From Staphylotrichum longicolle (lineage: Eukaryota > Ascomycota > Sordariomycetes > Sordariales > Chaetomiaceae), in NCBI GenBank assembly GCA_019096155.1, contig JAHCVI010000005.1, forward strand, positions 1,064,468 through 1,128,467: 64,000 bases of DNA. The letters are read 5' to 3'. The first letter of the stretch is position 1, and every line of letters begins with the position of its first letter. A program made the translations under genes and the position numbers. Below, piece after piece: positions 1 to 10,115 of this stretch. Under the pieces are notes generated by a model that searched no databases, had not been told where the DNA came from, and was given only the letters and a program-made list of their open reading frames with translations.

Positions 1-753
1 TTTGTTGATGCTGGCAAATGATTTCCGTTGACGCTCCAGGATGGGAGACTCGCTTTCCAACAACGAGATCAACCTCTCGTTTGGATCCCGCAGGAGAAGC
101 TTGGCGACCTTGGCCACAATGTGGCCGTATGGTATGAGGTCACTGCCGCGATGAGGCGTGCCAAGGAACACGATTCCCTTGGTGCAAGGGTACACAGCGC
201 CCAGTTGCTCGTCTTGCTTGTTGAAGTGGTACTCGGATGACCGAATGAGAGCCTCTTTGATCACCAGGCCGCCAAGACTGTGGCCGACAAACACGAGAGG
301 TCTCTCGGCTTCGTCTTCGCTTGTTCGGGACATGCAAATGTCTTGGAGAAGACTCTCGGAGTGGCCAAAAATAGTGGCATGGCTCGCAGCTTGGGTGACG
401 TTGGCGACACTAGAGTCATAACCCCAGGTAAAGATGCGACATTTTGGGGCGTCAAACTTCAGCAGGTCTCGAGGCCAACAAACATTGCCTGTTGGGGAAG
501 GTTAGTGGAGCGTTATACCGGAAAACTTCACTCCCAGGTACTGACCGGATGACCACGTGTCGATCAAGTTCCCTCTCAGCCCGTGTACGAACCAGATGCT
601 TTGGCAATCAAACTTAGCAGGCGTCATCAGGGGATCGGGACCAAGGTTCAGGGACTCACTCCGCCTCTGGTACACCGCCGCCATCCCAAAGAAGCTGCGA
701 GGCCATTGGTTTTCCCGAAGGCTGTTCGCGCGGCGGTACGACAGGCGATGCAC
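1..753 (-). CDS. sesB-like alpha/beta hydrolase (N-terminal domain of a fungal NLR-type protein), partial
   Basis: The minus strand encodes a lipase-like alpha/beta hydrolase of the kind found at the N terminus of fungal STAND/NLR proteins (sesB-like, related to DUF676/SERAC1). The first methionine is at 753. IWFVHGLRGN marks the first strand and oxyanion region. The nucleophile elbow GHSLGG lies at 268-285, followed by LVIKEAL and the motif FLGTPHRGS. A 57-nt intron at 489-545 (GTCAGT..CAG) restores the frame between WSSG and NVCWPRDLL. The protein runs off the left edge, so a NACHT or NB-ARC domain and repeats may follow outside the window. In this family the hydrolase is a signalling or effector domain in non-self recognition. 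The hydrolase call is firm; NLR membership is inferred from family habit. Confidence 0.8.
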
Positions 754-1485
754 GAGTGTCTTCAGCCGCCACTACCTCAATCGAGGAATTAGGAATTGTG
801 GTGTTTTGTCGTCGTCGTCTTCACCAGGCTCTGCGGGGTTTTGGGCTGAAGACTCGGCGGACATTGCGGCTCTGGCCGACCCCGCACCAGAATGCTGAGC
901 CTCTCTGTTGGCCTTCGGCCATCGAGGCCTCAGCCGCAAGCCGACACGGCGGCGTGAAACAGCCCAGAGCGATTGGCTCCAGCTTCCGTCTGCTGTGCCG
1001 CCCAATCAGTGTTTGTCGGCTCCTCGACTGCCGATTGCTGCCAGACGACTTGGTAAGGCTGAGCCATCAGATCACGTGCCGCTAAGCTGCAACCGCTTGG
1101 CCGCAACCGTTGGCGGCCTCAAGCAAGCCGTGAACAATCACCAATGACCTATTCTGAATCCCTTGCAGCACATCGTGTGACGGACCAGACGCTCACCATT
1201 GACCCGTGCAACCTGAGGTTCTTGTACCAGGGCATGGACCCGACCACTCCTGGAAGCACGCCGTACAACTCGCTTCCCTGGCGGCTGGGACTCCTTACCC
1301 CGACAAAGCCTGTTTGTTGAGGGCTCGATGAATGGCGGTAACGGGTGGAGGTTTAGATGACGATGCCTTGTTTAGAAACTGTACTAGTAATATTTAGTTA
1401 TCATTTCCTCCAGTCCTCTCCAGCTCTTCCCACTGTTCGTTGTCTCCAAGAATATCCCACATCTTCATGTTCAATTATTGTAAAG
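754..1485. other. Intergenic, no gene recognised
   Basis: Several short open frames exist but none shows a recognisable domain. About 37 bases near 971-1010 resemble 13475-13511 (ATTGGCTCCAGCT followed by TCTGCTGTGCC), so a diverged dispersed repeat is present. The part next to 753 should hold the promoter of the hydrolase gene. Confidence 0.5.
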
Positions 1486-1556
1486 GCCGATTGGTGAAGA
1501 CGGCCGATTGGCGAGGTTGCCGATTGGCGAGGACCGCCGATTGGTGACGCCGATTA
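1486..1556. repeat. Short tandem repeat (GCCGATTGGYGA units)
   Basis: Four copies of GCCGATTGGTGA or GCCGATTGGCGA start near 1486, 1503, 1519 and 1536, with a partial copy near 1549. They are spaced 16-17 bases apart and separated by variable linkers. This is a degenerate minisatellite with no coding potential that I can support. The region after it (1557-2363) has long shadow frames on the minus strand but no recognisable protein. Confidence 0.75.
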
Positions 1557-2363
1557 TCTCGGGCATGGTGGTCGGTCTGGACACCATCTTGAATGCAGCA
1601 GGGAGGCATTTCAACCGAGTCCACTCGCAGGGAAAGAATCTTCTTGGTGAATGAGTTAATTCCCTGACACAGCAACCCGGAAGTTGGCGGGCGGGCCCCC
1701 GTGCCCCACTGCGAGTCCAGTGGCTTTCTTTCCCACGTCACAAAACACTCAACACAACAAGGCGGACGGACTGTCCCACAGACCAAAGGGACTGGATGCG
1801 GCCATGAGGAGCACAGGGCAGGCGCCGGCTGCCCACAAGGCGAAGGGGAGCTTCTAGCACTTTGAGCGTCCTTAGACGCGCCAGCGGTGCAGACGTCCCC
1901 AATCCGGGTCGCGGAGCAATGTCGGCAAGGGTCGCAAGAGCGCCTGCCGGGATGCCTGGCTGAAGTGGGACAACCTGCATGCTTAGGCTGTCGAGGTTCG
2001 GGAGCAGCGCCAGAGCAGGCCAAGCAGTTCCGAGCCGGCGAGCCGGAGTGACGCGGCGCGGTATGACTTACACAGATAAATGTTCCAGGCAGGAAAGCGG
2101 CCGTGACGGAGTCAAGAGTAGCCATCGATGCTTTGGCCACACGCAACCGCATAACCAATCTCCTTGTCTGATCTGACCCGTAGATCTCACGTTTTCCATC
2201 ACAGAAATATGCGAAACCGACGTGCTGGACGATGTGGGGAGGACGGGTGGCTGCAGGGCTGGATCGCGGGCTTCAACGGCCTGGCAGACCGTTGGAAGTG
2301 GGCGCGTCCCCAAGTTGCCAGCGACACAGAACCTCAGAGTCAGAGGCACTCATGGATCAACAT

Positions 2364-2570
2364 ATCGTGCAGGGGTTTTGGTTCGTTGGCCGTGAGGCCA
2401 AGATGCGGCTGAGGACAGACAATAATGCTCTGGACCACATCGGGAAAGGCTGGTGGGGGTGGCGCTGGGCTCAGGGCATCCAGATTGCAGTTATCCATGA
2501 CTTATATCTTCTGAAATAGACTGTCTATCCTCAGTCCAACGGTCTTAGGCTTTGCCTCATTAAGCAAAAG
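2364..2570 (+). repeat. Dispersed repeat, copy A (inverted partner at 39101-39333)
   Basis: This block recurs in reverse complement at 39101-39333. Shared segments include the stretch from GGGGTTTTGG through the GTGAGGCCAAGATGCGGC region to the AGGCTGGTGGGGGTGGCG region, then ATGACTTATAT and a tail ending in GCAAAAG. Copy B has roughly 26 extra bases in the middle. No coding capacity and no clear terminal repeats are visible, so it may be a MITE-, SINE- or LTR-derived piece. Confidence 0.85.
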
Positions 2571-2672
2571 ACTTATCCTACTATGGTATAGGTCAAGCCA
2601 TCTGCAGACTATTTGCAGCCAAAATCGCAACTGAATGCCGTTACTCTGTAGCGCAGAGCCCGCTCGACTGAG

Positions 2673-2678
2673 TATATA
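2673..2678 (+). promoter_or_regulatory. TATA-like box for the 8-Cys secreted protein
   Basis: TATATA lies about 106 bases upstream of the ATG at 2779, a usual distance for filamentous fungi with a short leader. The leader is CA-rich (CAACACAACACGACAATCAA), as in many fungal 5' UTRs. Confidence 0.4.
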
Positions 2679-2778
2679 CGGTACTTAAACTGCACTCTTG
2701 TCCGGATTCTTTCCGTCCTCAAGCCGTCTGAGCAACACAACACGACAATCAACGACCAGCAACGGTCACACAGCCACC

Positions 2779-3492
2779 ATGAAAAGCATCCTCGCAGTTG
2801 CTACGCTCCTTTTTCCTGGTTCCCTCGCCGCCAGCGACACCATATTTATCGGCATCACGGATCCGGCATGCGGCCCTTGTCTTCACCGGGTCGTCGCCAA
2901 CGGCCCAGGGAGCGTACAGTCCAAGGAATTTGCCTACTATCTTTGCATGGGTACGGGTGACAATGCGGTGGCTGAGTGTATGGCACAATGCGGAACAATG
3001 GGTCGTTACTCGGATGACATCGCCTTCAACGAAATCTTAATCCAAGCTCAGCTTAATCTGATCATGGGTGCAGTTTTCGACTATTGGTACGCGCCCCCGG
3101 CCAACTGTTTAGGTAGTAATGAACCCCTAATGAATCGGAACAGCTTTGTCTACTATCCAGAAGAGACGTGTCAAGCCTTCAAAAGTGTTTGGGGTCATCA
3201 GCTGGACAAAGTGTGCGCCACGATTGGCACCGGCGGGAGCGGCAATTCGCAAAGCTCGACCAGAGGTACCTCAACAAGGGGGAGCAGTACCGCCACAATC
3301 GGCAGCCCTGTAACGCGCACAGCTGCTACGGGCACAGCTGCTACGGGCACACCTGCTGGGAGAACGGCTGGTGCGGAGACAGCTGCTACCGGTAGTCAGC
3401 AAACCCAGACCCCGAGCAGCGCCGCTGCCGCGAGTGCTCTGACTCCGTGGGAGATGCTGGTCGGGCTGGTGATGCTGGCGGTCAACATCTAA
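2779..3492 (+). CDS. Small secreted 8-cysteine protein with Ser/Thr-rich stalk and GPI-type tail
   Basis: The product is 237 aa. I chose the ATG at 2779, in context CAGCCACCATGA, because it opens a signal peptide (MKSILAVATLLFPGSLAAS). The mature N-terminal domain (about residues 20-150) has eight cysteines, beginning DPACGPC and ending with TCQAF and VCATIG. Next comes a Ser/Thr/Gly-rich low-complexity stalk (about 153-215) with GTAATGTAATGTP-like repeats. The protein ends in a hydrophobic stretch (LVGLVMLAVNI) that fits a GPI-anchor signal. The layout resembles CFEM-class surface proteins or effectors, but the spacing (CxxC then a long gap) is not canonical CFEM. It is probably exposed on the plasma membrane or wall. 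Function unknown. Confidence 0.8.
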   Translation: MKSILAVATLLFPGSLAASDTIFIGITDPACGPCLHRVVANGPGSVQSKEFAYYLCMGTGDNAVAECMAQCGTMGRYSDDIAFNEILIQAQLNLIMGAVFDYWYAPPANCLGSNEPLMNRNSFVYYPEETCQAFKSVWGHQLDKVCATIGTGGSGNSQSSTRGTSTRGSSTATIGSPVTRTAATGTAATGTPAGRTAGAETAATGSQQTQTPSSAAAASALTPWEMLVGLVMLAVNI

Positions 3493-5485
3493 CGTAATTG
3501 TGGGAAGGGAGGGGCGGGTTGGCAACAATCGGTGTCGACCGCTGGGAGGGGAGGGAAGGTCGGGAAAGGGGTTGACGGCTGCGGCGGGTTGAAAAAAGCT
3601 GGAGCGCAAATCCAGCTGCGGGACGTAGCCACCTTGTGTGTATTTCGGAATAATGTACTTGGCTTTTCTTATGGAATCTTGTCTCTCTTTCTTGCATCCC
3701 TCTCCCCCGCGATCCTCGGCTCTTTTTGGGGCTGGAGCTTAGTTTGTGTGTCTGGCGGCTGCAACATTGAGGTCGTGGAAGGATGTCATCATTGCCAAGG
3801 ACCTTCGCGCCTCCAACAAACCCATGCCGTGGACGACATGGAGCTCTGGGAGGCAACGTGCCGGCTTTTCAAATCCCGAAGGCGCACCATCTCACGCAGT
3901 ATACCCCTATCAGCCTGCTGTAAACGACCTAGGCTACTGAAGCAAGCATATATCCTTTATGCTGAACTATTCAAAGTGTCTGCAAAGAACCATTCAAGAG
4001 CTCGGCCCTCCTCCTCAAGTTTCCTCTTGGCCTCTTGGAAGGTCTGGCGGTAGTTCACTGTCCGCTGGTGCGCGCCGAACCGTACCACCATCGGCATGCC
4101 TCCTCCTCATCCTCCCCTCCGTACCACTCCTATCTCCATGGCCGCCGCCTTCCGCGGGGATCAAAGCCTCGTAAGACTCAAAGCCTAAGACAAGTTAGCA
4201 GATCCCGTTGCTTTCGGGGTTTTGGTTACTACCTACAGCAGGGCAGGATTTGTCCCTTGGGAACAAAGATCGCCCAAAATTCACCCTAGCAATCGAACAT
4301 GAGCCGACCGAGATTCTCAACATCATACCCGAGGCGTGGAATAGACAGGAAACGCACAACAAGGCGATGCAGGAGAAATGCCAGGCCATCGAAGCCCTGG
4401 CGTCTGGCCAGGGTAGCCCCAGGCTGTCGTGCGCAGACGTCGCGCAATCTACGGACGCTCTCATCTGGATACATGGGCCCATCCGCTTTCACGAGTGCGC
4501 TCTCTGCACGATCGACACCGCAAGGTGCTGCTAAGTTGTGTGCGCCACTTTGATCCACCTTTCCCGTCCCTCTACGAAACTAAGCTCTCGCTTGCACCAT
4601 TCTAAACTCAAAATGGAACGGCTGAGTCGGACGTGGCAAGGCATGCTGGAACTTTTATGTAAAAGGCTCTGTCTCGCTAACTTTAACCTTAAAACAGATA
4701 TGACAGCCGCCTCCCCTATCGTTGCGGCTGACACCCACCGACAAGCTTTACTCGCATGTTACTCGCCTGCCAGGCTCCAGACCGAATGCATTCCTTGGCA
4801 TTAGTTAATCGTATCGGTCTGACCTCGGTTTGTCCGTGTGTTCTCTTCCTGCCAGGCACACAGCGTGGTGGATGATGAGGCCCCCGGCTGGATATGTGTT
4901 AATCTCGTTTAGCAGAATTCGGAGCTGGGTTTCTTCCCGCATCACGTGGGACGTTAGGTTACGGCTTCCCCCGCCTGGCGACACGCATCTTTGCCCTTGC
5001 CCCGGGAAGTTCAGAGCGTGCCCGGTCTTCCCGTTCCTGTTGTGCACGAGGCTTGAGAGAATCGTTATGACATTGACGCTTTGGGCCACTTTTCCCTATC
5101 ACCAACAGATTGCAGTGACCAGGAAATGCTGTGGCGTCCTACCTTCCGTGGTACGGATTACCTGACTTAGACACCAAACAAATTGCGACCAAGCAAACGC
5201 AAAATGATCCCTGGGATCTGCCAAGAAGAGACTTGTGATACACGTCCTCCGGCCTCATGAGAGGAAATGCGACATAGCCTCCTAATAGTTCAAAGAGTGG
5301 CGCACACACAAGGTACCGTGTATGGGCCGGACCCACCCCAGGATCGTGCACGTTGCACACCGACACTTTCTATACAAGTATACACAGCAGCAGGCTCGGG
5401 TGCGAGTCTGGGGGGCTCTGCAAAGGATCGTCTTCCCAAGCGCGACTCGACTTGAAGCCTTTGGTAACGTCTCCGGGGCTGCATC
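3493..5485. other. Two-kilobase stretch without a supported gene
   Basis: The longest frame of interest is 4208-4534 (+), encoding 108 aa with ordinary composition but no domain I recognise and no clear promoter or intron context. The other frames overlap each other in several phases and look like chance. A gene with several tiny exons cannot be excluded. Confidence 0.4.
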
Positions 5486-7563
5486 ATGGTTGCAATTGCC
5501 ACCGGGCTGTGGTGGGACCACTCCAAGCCCCCAGTCCTCGCCGCCACCATAACGTTGCCGGTCGACTCCGGCGGTTACCTCCTCTCAGGCTTGACCCTCC
5601 TCGTCAGCGTCGCCGGAGCGAGTTTCTGGAACATCGTTGCCTTCCTCCTTCACCATTGGAGGGCAAAACGCCTCCCGGCCAGCACCTTCTACCTCCAACA
5701 CCAGACGTGCCTCCGGAACTCTGCCAATGCCATTCGGGCAATATGGGAAGCTTTCAAGATCCACCAAGCGTGGTCAGGGAAGCGGCCAGACCAACTCCTC
5801 CTCCAGACGTGCCTAGTGGCAATTCCGGCCTTCGTTGTATGGGCCTGCTTCTCGACGGCGGCCCTTTTCACTTCAAGCGTGACCAACAAAGCCTACGCCT
5901 CGGTTGTTGCGCGCGTCCAGCCCCAAAATTGTGGCTACTGGCACCACAACACTTCGACAAACGAGGGCGCAATCGCCATGGCGAGGATGGAGGTTGCAGA
6001 TACAATCCAGGCCCGGAGTCACGTCGCCAGCTTTTACTCTAACAGCAGCAGCTCGACAGCTCGGCAGCCCATCTTTACCAGACCTACCCTCCCTTATATC
6101 GTCAGTCGTTCGGCCCCTTGTCCCATTCCCGCGACGCAGCGCTGCACCTTAGGCCCGTACAAGGCCTTTAGCGTTGTCTCAGGACTCCTCGACTCACACG
6201 AGATGCTGGGGGTCAATGCTAGGCTGGAAGACCGGGTTAGTGTACAGATGAGCTTGACCTGCTCACCAGTCCTCACAAAGGACTTGGAAAGGAGAACCCA
6301 GAGTGGGAACAACATCTTCATCGACTATCTCCTTGGACCCCTTCGCGATACATCCAACTCCACGTATCGCTACAGCACGGCAACTGCGAACAATACTGGT
6401 ATAACCTATTACCTAAGGTACGCCATTCCTCGCCTCGTGTGTGACCAGTTGCATCGTTAAGGCACCAAGTGGGAAACGCCACACTAACGAGACTCAGATC
6501 CGCTTCGACTTTGGGTGATGGCAGCCCGACTTCCTGGGAGCCAATCCCAGACTTTGTTCGGACCGATGCAGACGTCTCTGTCCACTTCCTGAGCCAAAAT
6601 GACGTGCGACATCTGGCACCGGTTTATGACCCATGGTTTTCCGCCAATGGAACGTACAATTTCACCGCTGGCAGCAGGACAATCGTGGTCGGGGATCATT
6701 ATGTCGACGTACTCGCCTGTGCAGAGCAATACGTCGTGTGCAACCCGTCGACTGCAAAGTGCACCCCCCCAACCGGCTTCTTCAATCTGGTGGACCAGAT
6801 CGCGCTGAACAGCATTGCCCTAGGCTGGAACCCGGCCCAAATCGCCACCGCCGACAGAATCATCGGCGCTTTGGGTAATAGTGGAGTGTTCAACACCGTG
6901 GAGAACCTTGGTGCTGGAGCACTATAGGCCAGTAACCTCCTCACGGCGAACCTCTCGCCGGGCCTGCCAGACAACCAGTGGCAGATCGAAGTGCTCGGGT
7001 GGTTCCAGACAAGCCTCGCCAAGATCCAGGCGCGTATGCTCGACTTTGCTTCCACCTCGATTGGTGTCGACCGCCTCGCGCCCTTTCAACCGCCGGGCAG
7101 CCCATCGCTTCAACGCATGCTCGTTCTGCCAGGCCTGCCTGGGAGCCAAGTCTATCAGTATCAATGCGAGAATCAGCTAGTGCAGGCGGTCGGTGAGGTG
7201 CAGAACTTTAGTCTTTGCGGCGTGTTGGTTATCGTCGTCGGCAGTGCTGCTATCGTGCTTCTAGACTGCTGTCTGGAGCGCATCGTCAACGCTCTCAGTC
7301 GGGCCGATTCCGTCTCCAGGAGGGCAAGGGAGGCGGACAACAAACTACATCTGCTCCGCATGGCATTGGCGGGGACACCGGATCAACCAAGCGGCTGGGA
7401 GCCGGGAAGTTGGGATATACCTGTGCGAGACGGTGCTGACCTTGTCGGTGAACCGACTTTGTCGACAGGGTTTGTCTCGTATCCTAGGGAATATCTGAGG
7501 GTTTACAACGGGGCTAAAAGTCAACATGTTTCGGGACGAGCAGATGGCCGAGTGGATCTTTGA
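5486..7563 (+). pseudogene. Fungal multi-span membrane protein with one in-frame nonsense codon
   Basis: Exon 1 (5486-6417) joins exon 2 (6462 onward) across a 44-nt intron (GTACGC..TTAAG) that splits the Arg codon after TYYL. Predicted spans are YLLSGLTLLVSVAGASFW near residue 30, LLLQTCLVAIPAFVVWAC near 110, and GVLVIVVGSAAIVLLDCC near the C terminus. A long glycosylated (N-x-T/S) extracellular region lies between spans 2 and 3. The frame is broken by TAG at 6925-6927 after GAGAL and continues open to 7563, with family-like text (LPDNQWQIEVLGWF) after it. A CAG-to-TAG change would explain the stop. I recognise the topology common in fungal hypothetical proteins but no function. It could still be expressed by readthrough or alternative splicing. 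Confidence 0.7.
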
Positions 7564-7950
7564 CCGCTGCGACGGCACGGCGCCCGCAGCCGTGGTCACA
7601 TACCGCACGCAGCCTCAGGGGGTGGCGATGGGGACACGCGCTCAGGAGGTGGCGATGTGAGGGAGATGGGTTAAAACTACCCTCTTGCGGCATGTACCTT
7701 AGCCCTTTCTTCTTCTCCTCCTCATACTTGTGAGCTGAAAGCTGCAGTGCGGCTGGCTTGTTGGGATGTTGGTCGTCCTGCGAGGTAGCTGTGGCGGTGC
7801 TAGTGACAAATGGCGGAAAAGTACTTCGTCTTCCGTTGCGCGAGAAACGCGCAAGTGATTCAAAGTATTCGTGAACCGAGCCTACTACAAACGTGTCGGG
7901 AACATCAGAGACGCAACATCAGAGACACAATACACGGCCGAGGCAAAATC

Positions 7951-8823
7951 TCAGACAATATCTACAGTAATCCGCCCATGAAGACGCTCATACTCGTCAA
8001 GCGCCTCCGTCTCCGCCACGTTCTTATATGGCTCCCATGTCTCCTCTCCACCCGTCCATCTTACAAGCAGTTCCAGGTCGCCGTCATCCCGCGTTCTATG
8101 CCGGCAAATCGCCTCCACCTCCCACTCCTCCTCCCTTTTGAGCTTAGTATAATACCTCAACTGGATAGCCCCGGCACTGCGCCCTGGGAACTGCTCGGCG
8201 ATCTCGATCCAAGAAAGTCCCTGCCCCTTTAGCCGAAGGATCGTTGCGTCGTCTGCCGGGGTATACCTCGCCCTCCTTGAAGTTGAAGTTGGTTTGTCCT
8301 TGTGCTTAGTGATCCGGTTGCTCTTCTGTCTCGCTAGACGGTGCCTCTTCGTGGCGGTGCCCTGATTCTCCGCTCTACAGTGCCCCTGCCCCACTCCGTG
8401 TTCTGCGCATGGATCCCAGGTGAACTGCACGTTGAAAGTGGGTGACGAACCGTCCATTGTAACGCACTTGAGGACTGCGTCTCCAAGGTGCAATTCCTCG
8501 AATATTGCGGTGGGGGTTCTGGCCATCTCAATGTCCTCTTCCAAAGACGACGGCGGATGGGCAGCGCCGCGCTGGCGCCTAGGGTGTGGGGACGATCTCA
8601 GAGCGCCTTTCGAAGAATCGCCGCAGGATAGACGGGTCTGCTGCTGAGATGCTGTTCCGCCGGTTGGAATGGTCATAGTGTCCCCCCTACGGCGTTTGTG
8701 CGGCGGCGGCCGGACAATATCATCCTCGTTGTGTTCAGCGTCACTGCACACACTAGGACAATAGTCCTCCTCATCATCGGTATCGCGATGTCGACGACGG
8801 CTGAGGCTGCGCTGGGACGCCAT
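7951..8823 (-). CDS. SANT/Myb-like plus chromodomain protein
   Basis: The 290-aa product starts at the ATG at 8823. The N-terminal third is basic and acidic low complexity with a nuclear-localisation-like KRRRGD. A Myb/SANT-like helix block follows at about residues 188-228 (PADDATILRLKGQGLSW, then EIAEQFPGRSAGAI and RYYTKL). Next comes a chromodomain at about 232-280 (EEEWEVEAI, LLVRWTGGEETWEP). Such proteins bind methylated histone tails and DNA, and in fungi are often linked to repeats and transposons. A second copy of the SANT-chromo part lies in opposite orientation at about 12860-13268. The frame is intact here. It may be a host chromatin protein or a transposon-derived one. Confidence 0.75.
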   Translation of the reverse strand: MASQRSLSRRRHRDTDDEEDYCPSVCSDAEHNEDDIVRPPPHKRRRGDTMTIPTGGTASQQQTRLSCGDSSKGALRSSPHPRRQRGAAHPPSSLEEDIEMARTPTAIFEELHLGDAVLKCVTMDGSSPTFNVQFTWDPCAEHGVGQGHCRAENQGTATKRHRLARQKSNRITKHKDKPTSTSRRARYTPADDATILRLKGQGLSWIEIAEQFPGRSAGAIQLRYYTKLKREEEWEVEAICRHRTRDDGDLELLVRWTGGEETWEPYKNVAETEALDEYERLHGRITVDIV

Positions 8824-9242
8824 TCCGCCGGTCGTTACGTCACAGCGGCTGGTAGTGTGCTGCAGATTGGCCTGGTCTCGGCTGGCGGGTGACTGCGTCC
8901 GTGGGCTGGCATCGGCCAGCTCACGGTCGTTATTCCCTTCGTCGTCTGGCAGCGCGGGTGAGCCTGCTACACACGCTCGGTCGTTGTCGTTATGGTGATC
9001 ACGATGTCGAGGGAGACCGCAGCTGCCGGAGCTTCGTTGTGGATCAACACCACGACTGGGAACGGCGCTGTGTTGGCCGCGGGGCTGAAGGTGTGGCTCG
9101 GCACCCGCCGGATCGAGCTCGCTGGTGCTCTCGTCCGGTGTTTGACCAATCTAGGGGTTTAAGATACACAAGTGTTTTTGTTTATGAGCTACTTTGGGCT
9201 ATGCTATTGTAAAATATGCTATAGAGAATAAGATAAATGCGC
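8824..9242. other. Upstream region of the SANT-chromo gene, nothing recognised
   Basis: Overlapping short frames without domains are present. The segment should include the minus-strand promoter of the gene starting at 8823. Confidence 0.4.
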
Positions 9243-9366
9243 CTGCGAGGATGTGCGACCTGGCCGCCTGGGACGTGCCGCCTGAAATGCACCTCCTGAA
9301 TGTGCCACCTGAAATGCACCTCCTGGAATGTGCACCTGAACTGCGCCTCCTGGAATGAGCCTCCTT
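9243..9366. repeat. Minisatellite with CACCTCCTG / GCCACCTGAAATG units
   Basis: A unit of about 14-26 bases recurs (AAATGCACCTCCTG, AATGTGCCACCT, AATGTGCACCTG, TGCGCCTCCTGGAATG) with substitutions. The translated shadow reads RRCISGGTFRRCISGG. It is a degenerate tandem repeat, not a gene. Confidence 0.75.
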
Positions 9367-10015
9367 AACGTCCCTTCTCGCCCCCTCCAAGCCCAGATCT
9401 ACAAATAAACATCTTCCAATCTCACAGCAAGCACAACACCAAGCCGCGAAAGTGCGAGTTTTGCGAGGTAGGCTGCGCCGAGACCAAGTATCTCAACCGC
9501 TATATGTAGGCACGCCATCCGAACGAGGCCCACAACCAAGGCCTAGAGTTTTGAAATTTAAAGCCCTGCTTCTCAATATCTTAAATGCTGCTAGCCTGCT
9601 AGCCCCTTGTTTCCTTGGTTCTGGTCCCAGCAATCTAGCTACCAGTGCGCTAGTTTCGTACAGTCGAAGCATGCACCATCTTTCTGGATCCACCAAGAAT
9701 TGTATTCAGACTCGGAGCAAGGGCGACGATGGCGGGTTGCAAACTCGCAACTTTTCGTAACAGAGGGGAGGCCTGAATGCCGACATTTCTTGTACCATGG
9801 CGTCCCCCATCGACACATTGTAGCCTAAGGAATTGTTAGAGTGGGTGCTATTTACTCGGAAAATGGTTACTTACTTAGCTACTTATTGAAGTACGATGGA
9901 GCTAAGAGGTGTTGATTCTAGAGGAGAGGTAGCTGAGATCGAAGGTGCTTGAATGAAGAAAGTAATATAGAGATTAAAGATTGTTCGCTGAAGAGTACTG
10001 AAGGATATTCTTATA
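9367..10015. other. AT-rich flank of the Fot1-like element, no gene
   Basis: Short frames only. Base composition becomes AT-rich towards the transposon, in keeping with spread of RIP into the flank, but this was judged by eye and not computed. Confidence 0.4.
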
Positions 10016-10017
10016 TA

Positions 10018-10060
10018 ACGTACATTATAAGCGAGTGTGCAATATAAGCGAGTGTGCAAT
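10018..10060 (+). repeat. Left terminal inverted repeat of the Fot1-like element
   Basis: 43 bases identical to the reverse complement of 11836-11878. It contains the submotif AAGCGAGTGTGCAAT twice, a likely pair of transposase-binding sites. Confidence 0.95.
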
Positions 10061-10115
10061 TTCCCACGCGACGCGCCACCTCTCCAGTCAACACCAGTTT
10101 TCTTTACCATCTAAG

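Noticed and set aside
1475..2158. 227-aa frame on the minus strand
   Set aside because: Runs through the minisatellite, is rich in Cys, Ser and Pro without pattern, and has no domain or conserved start.
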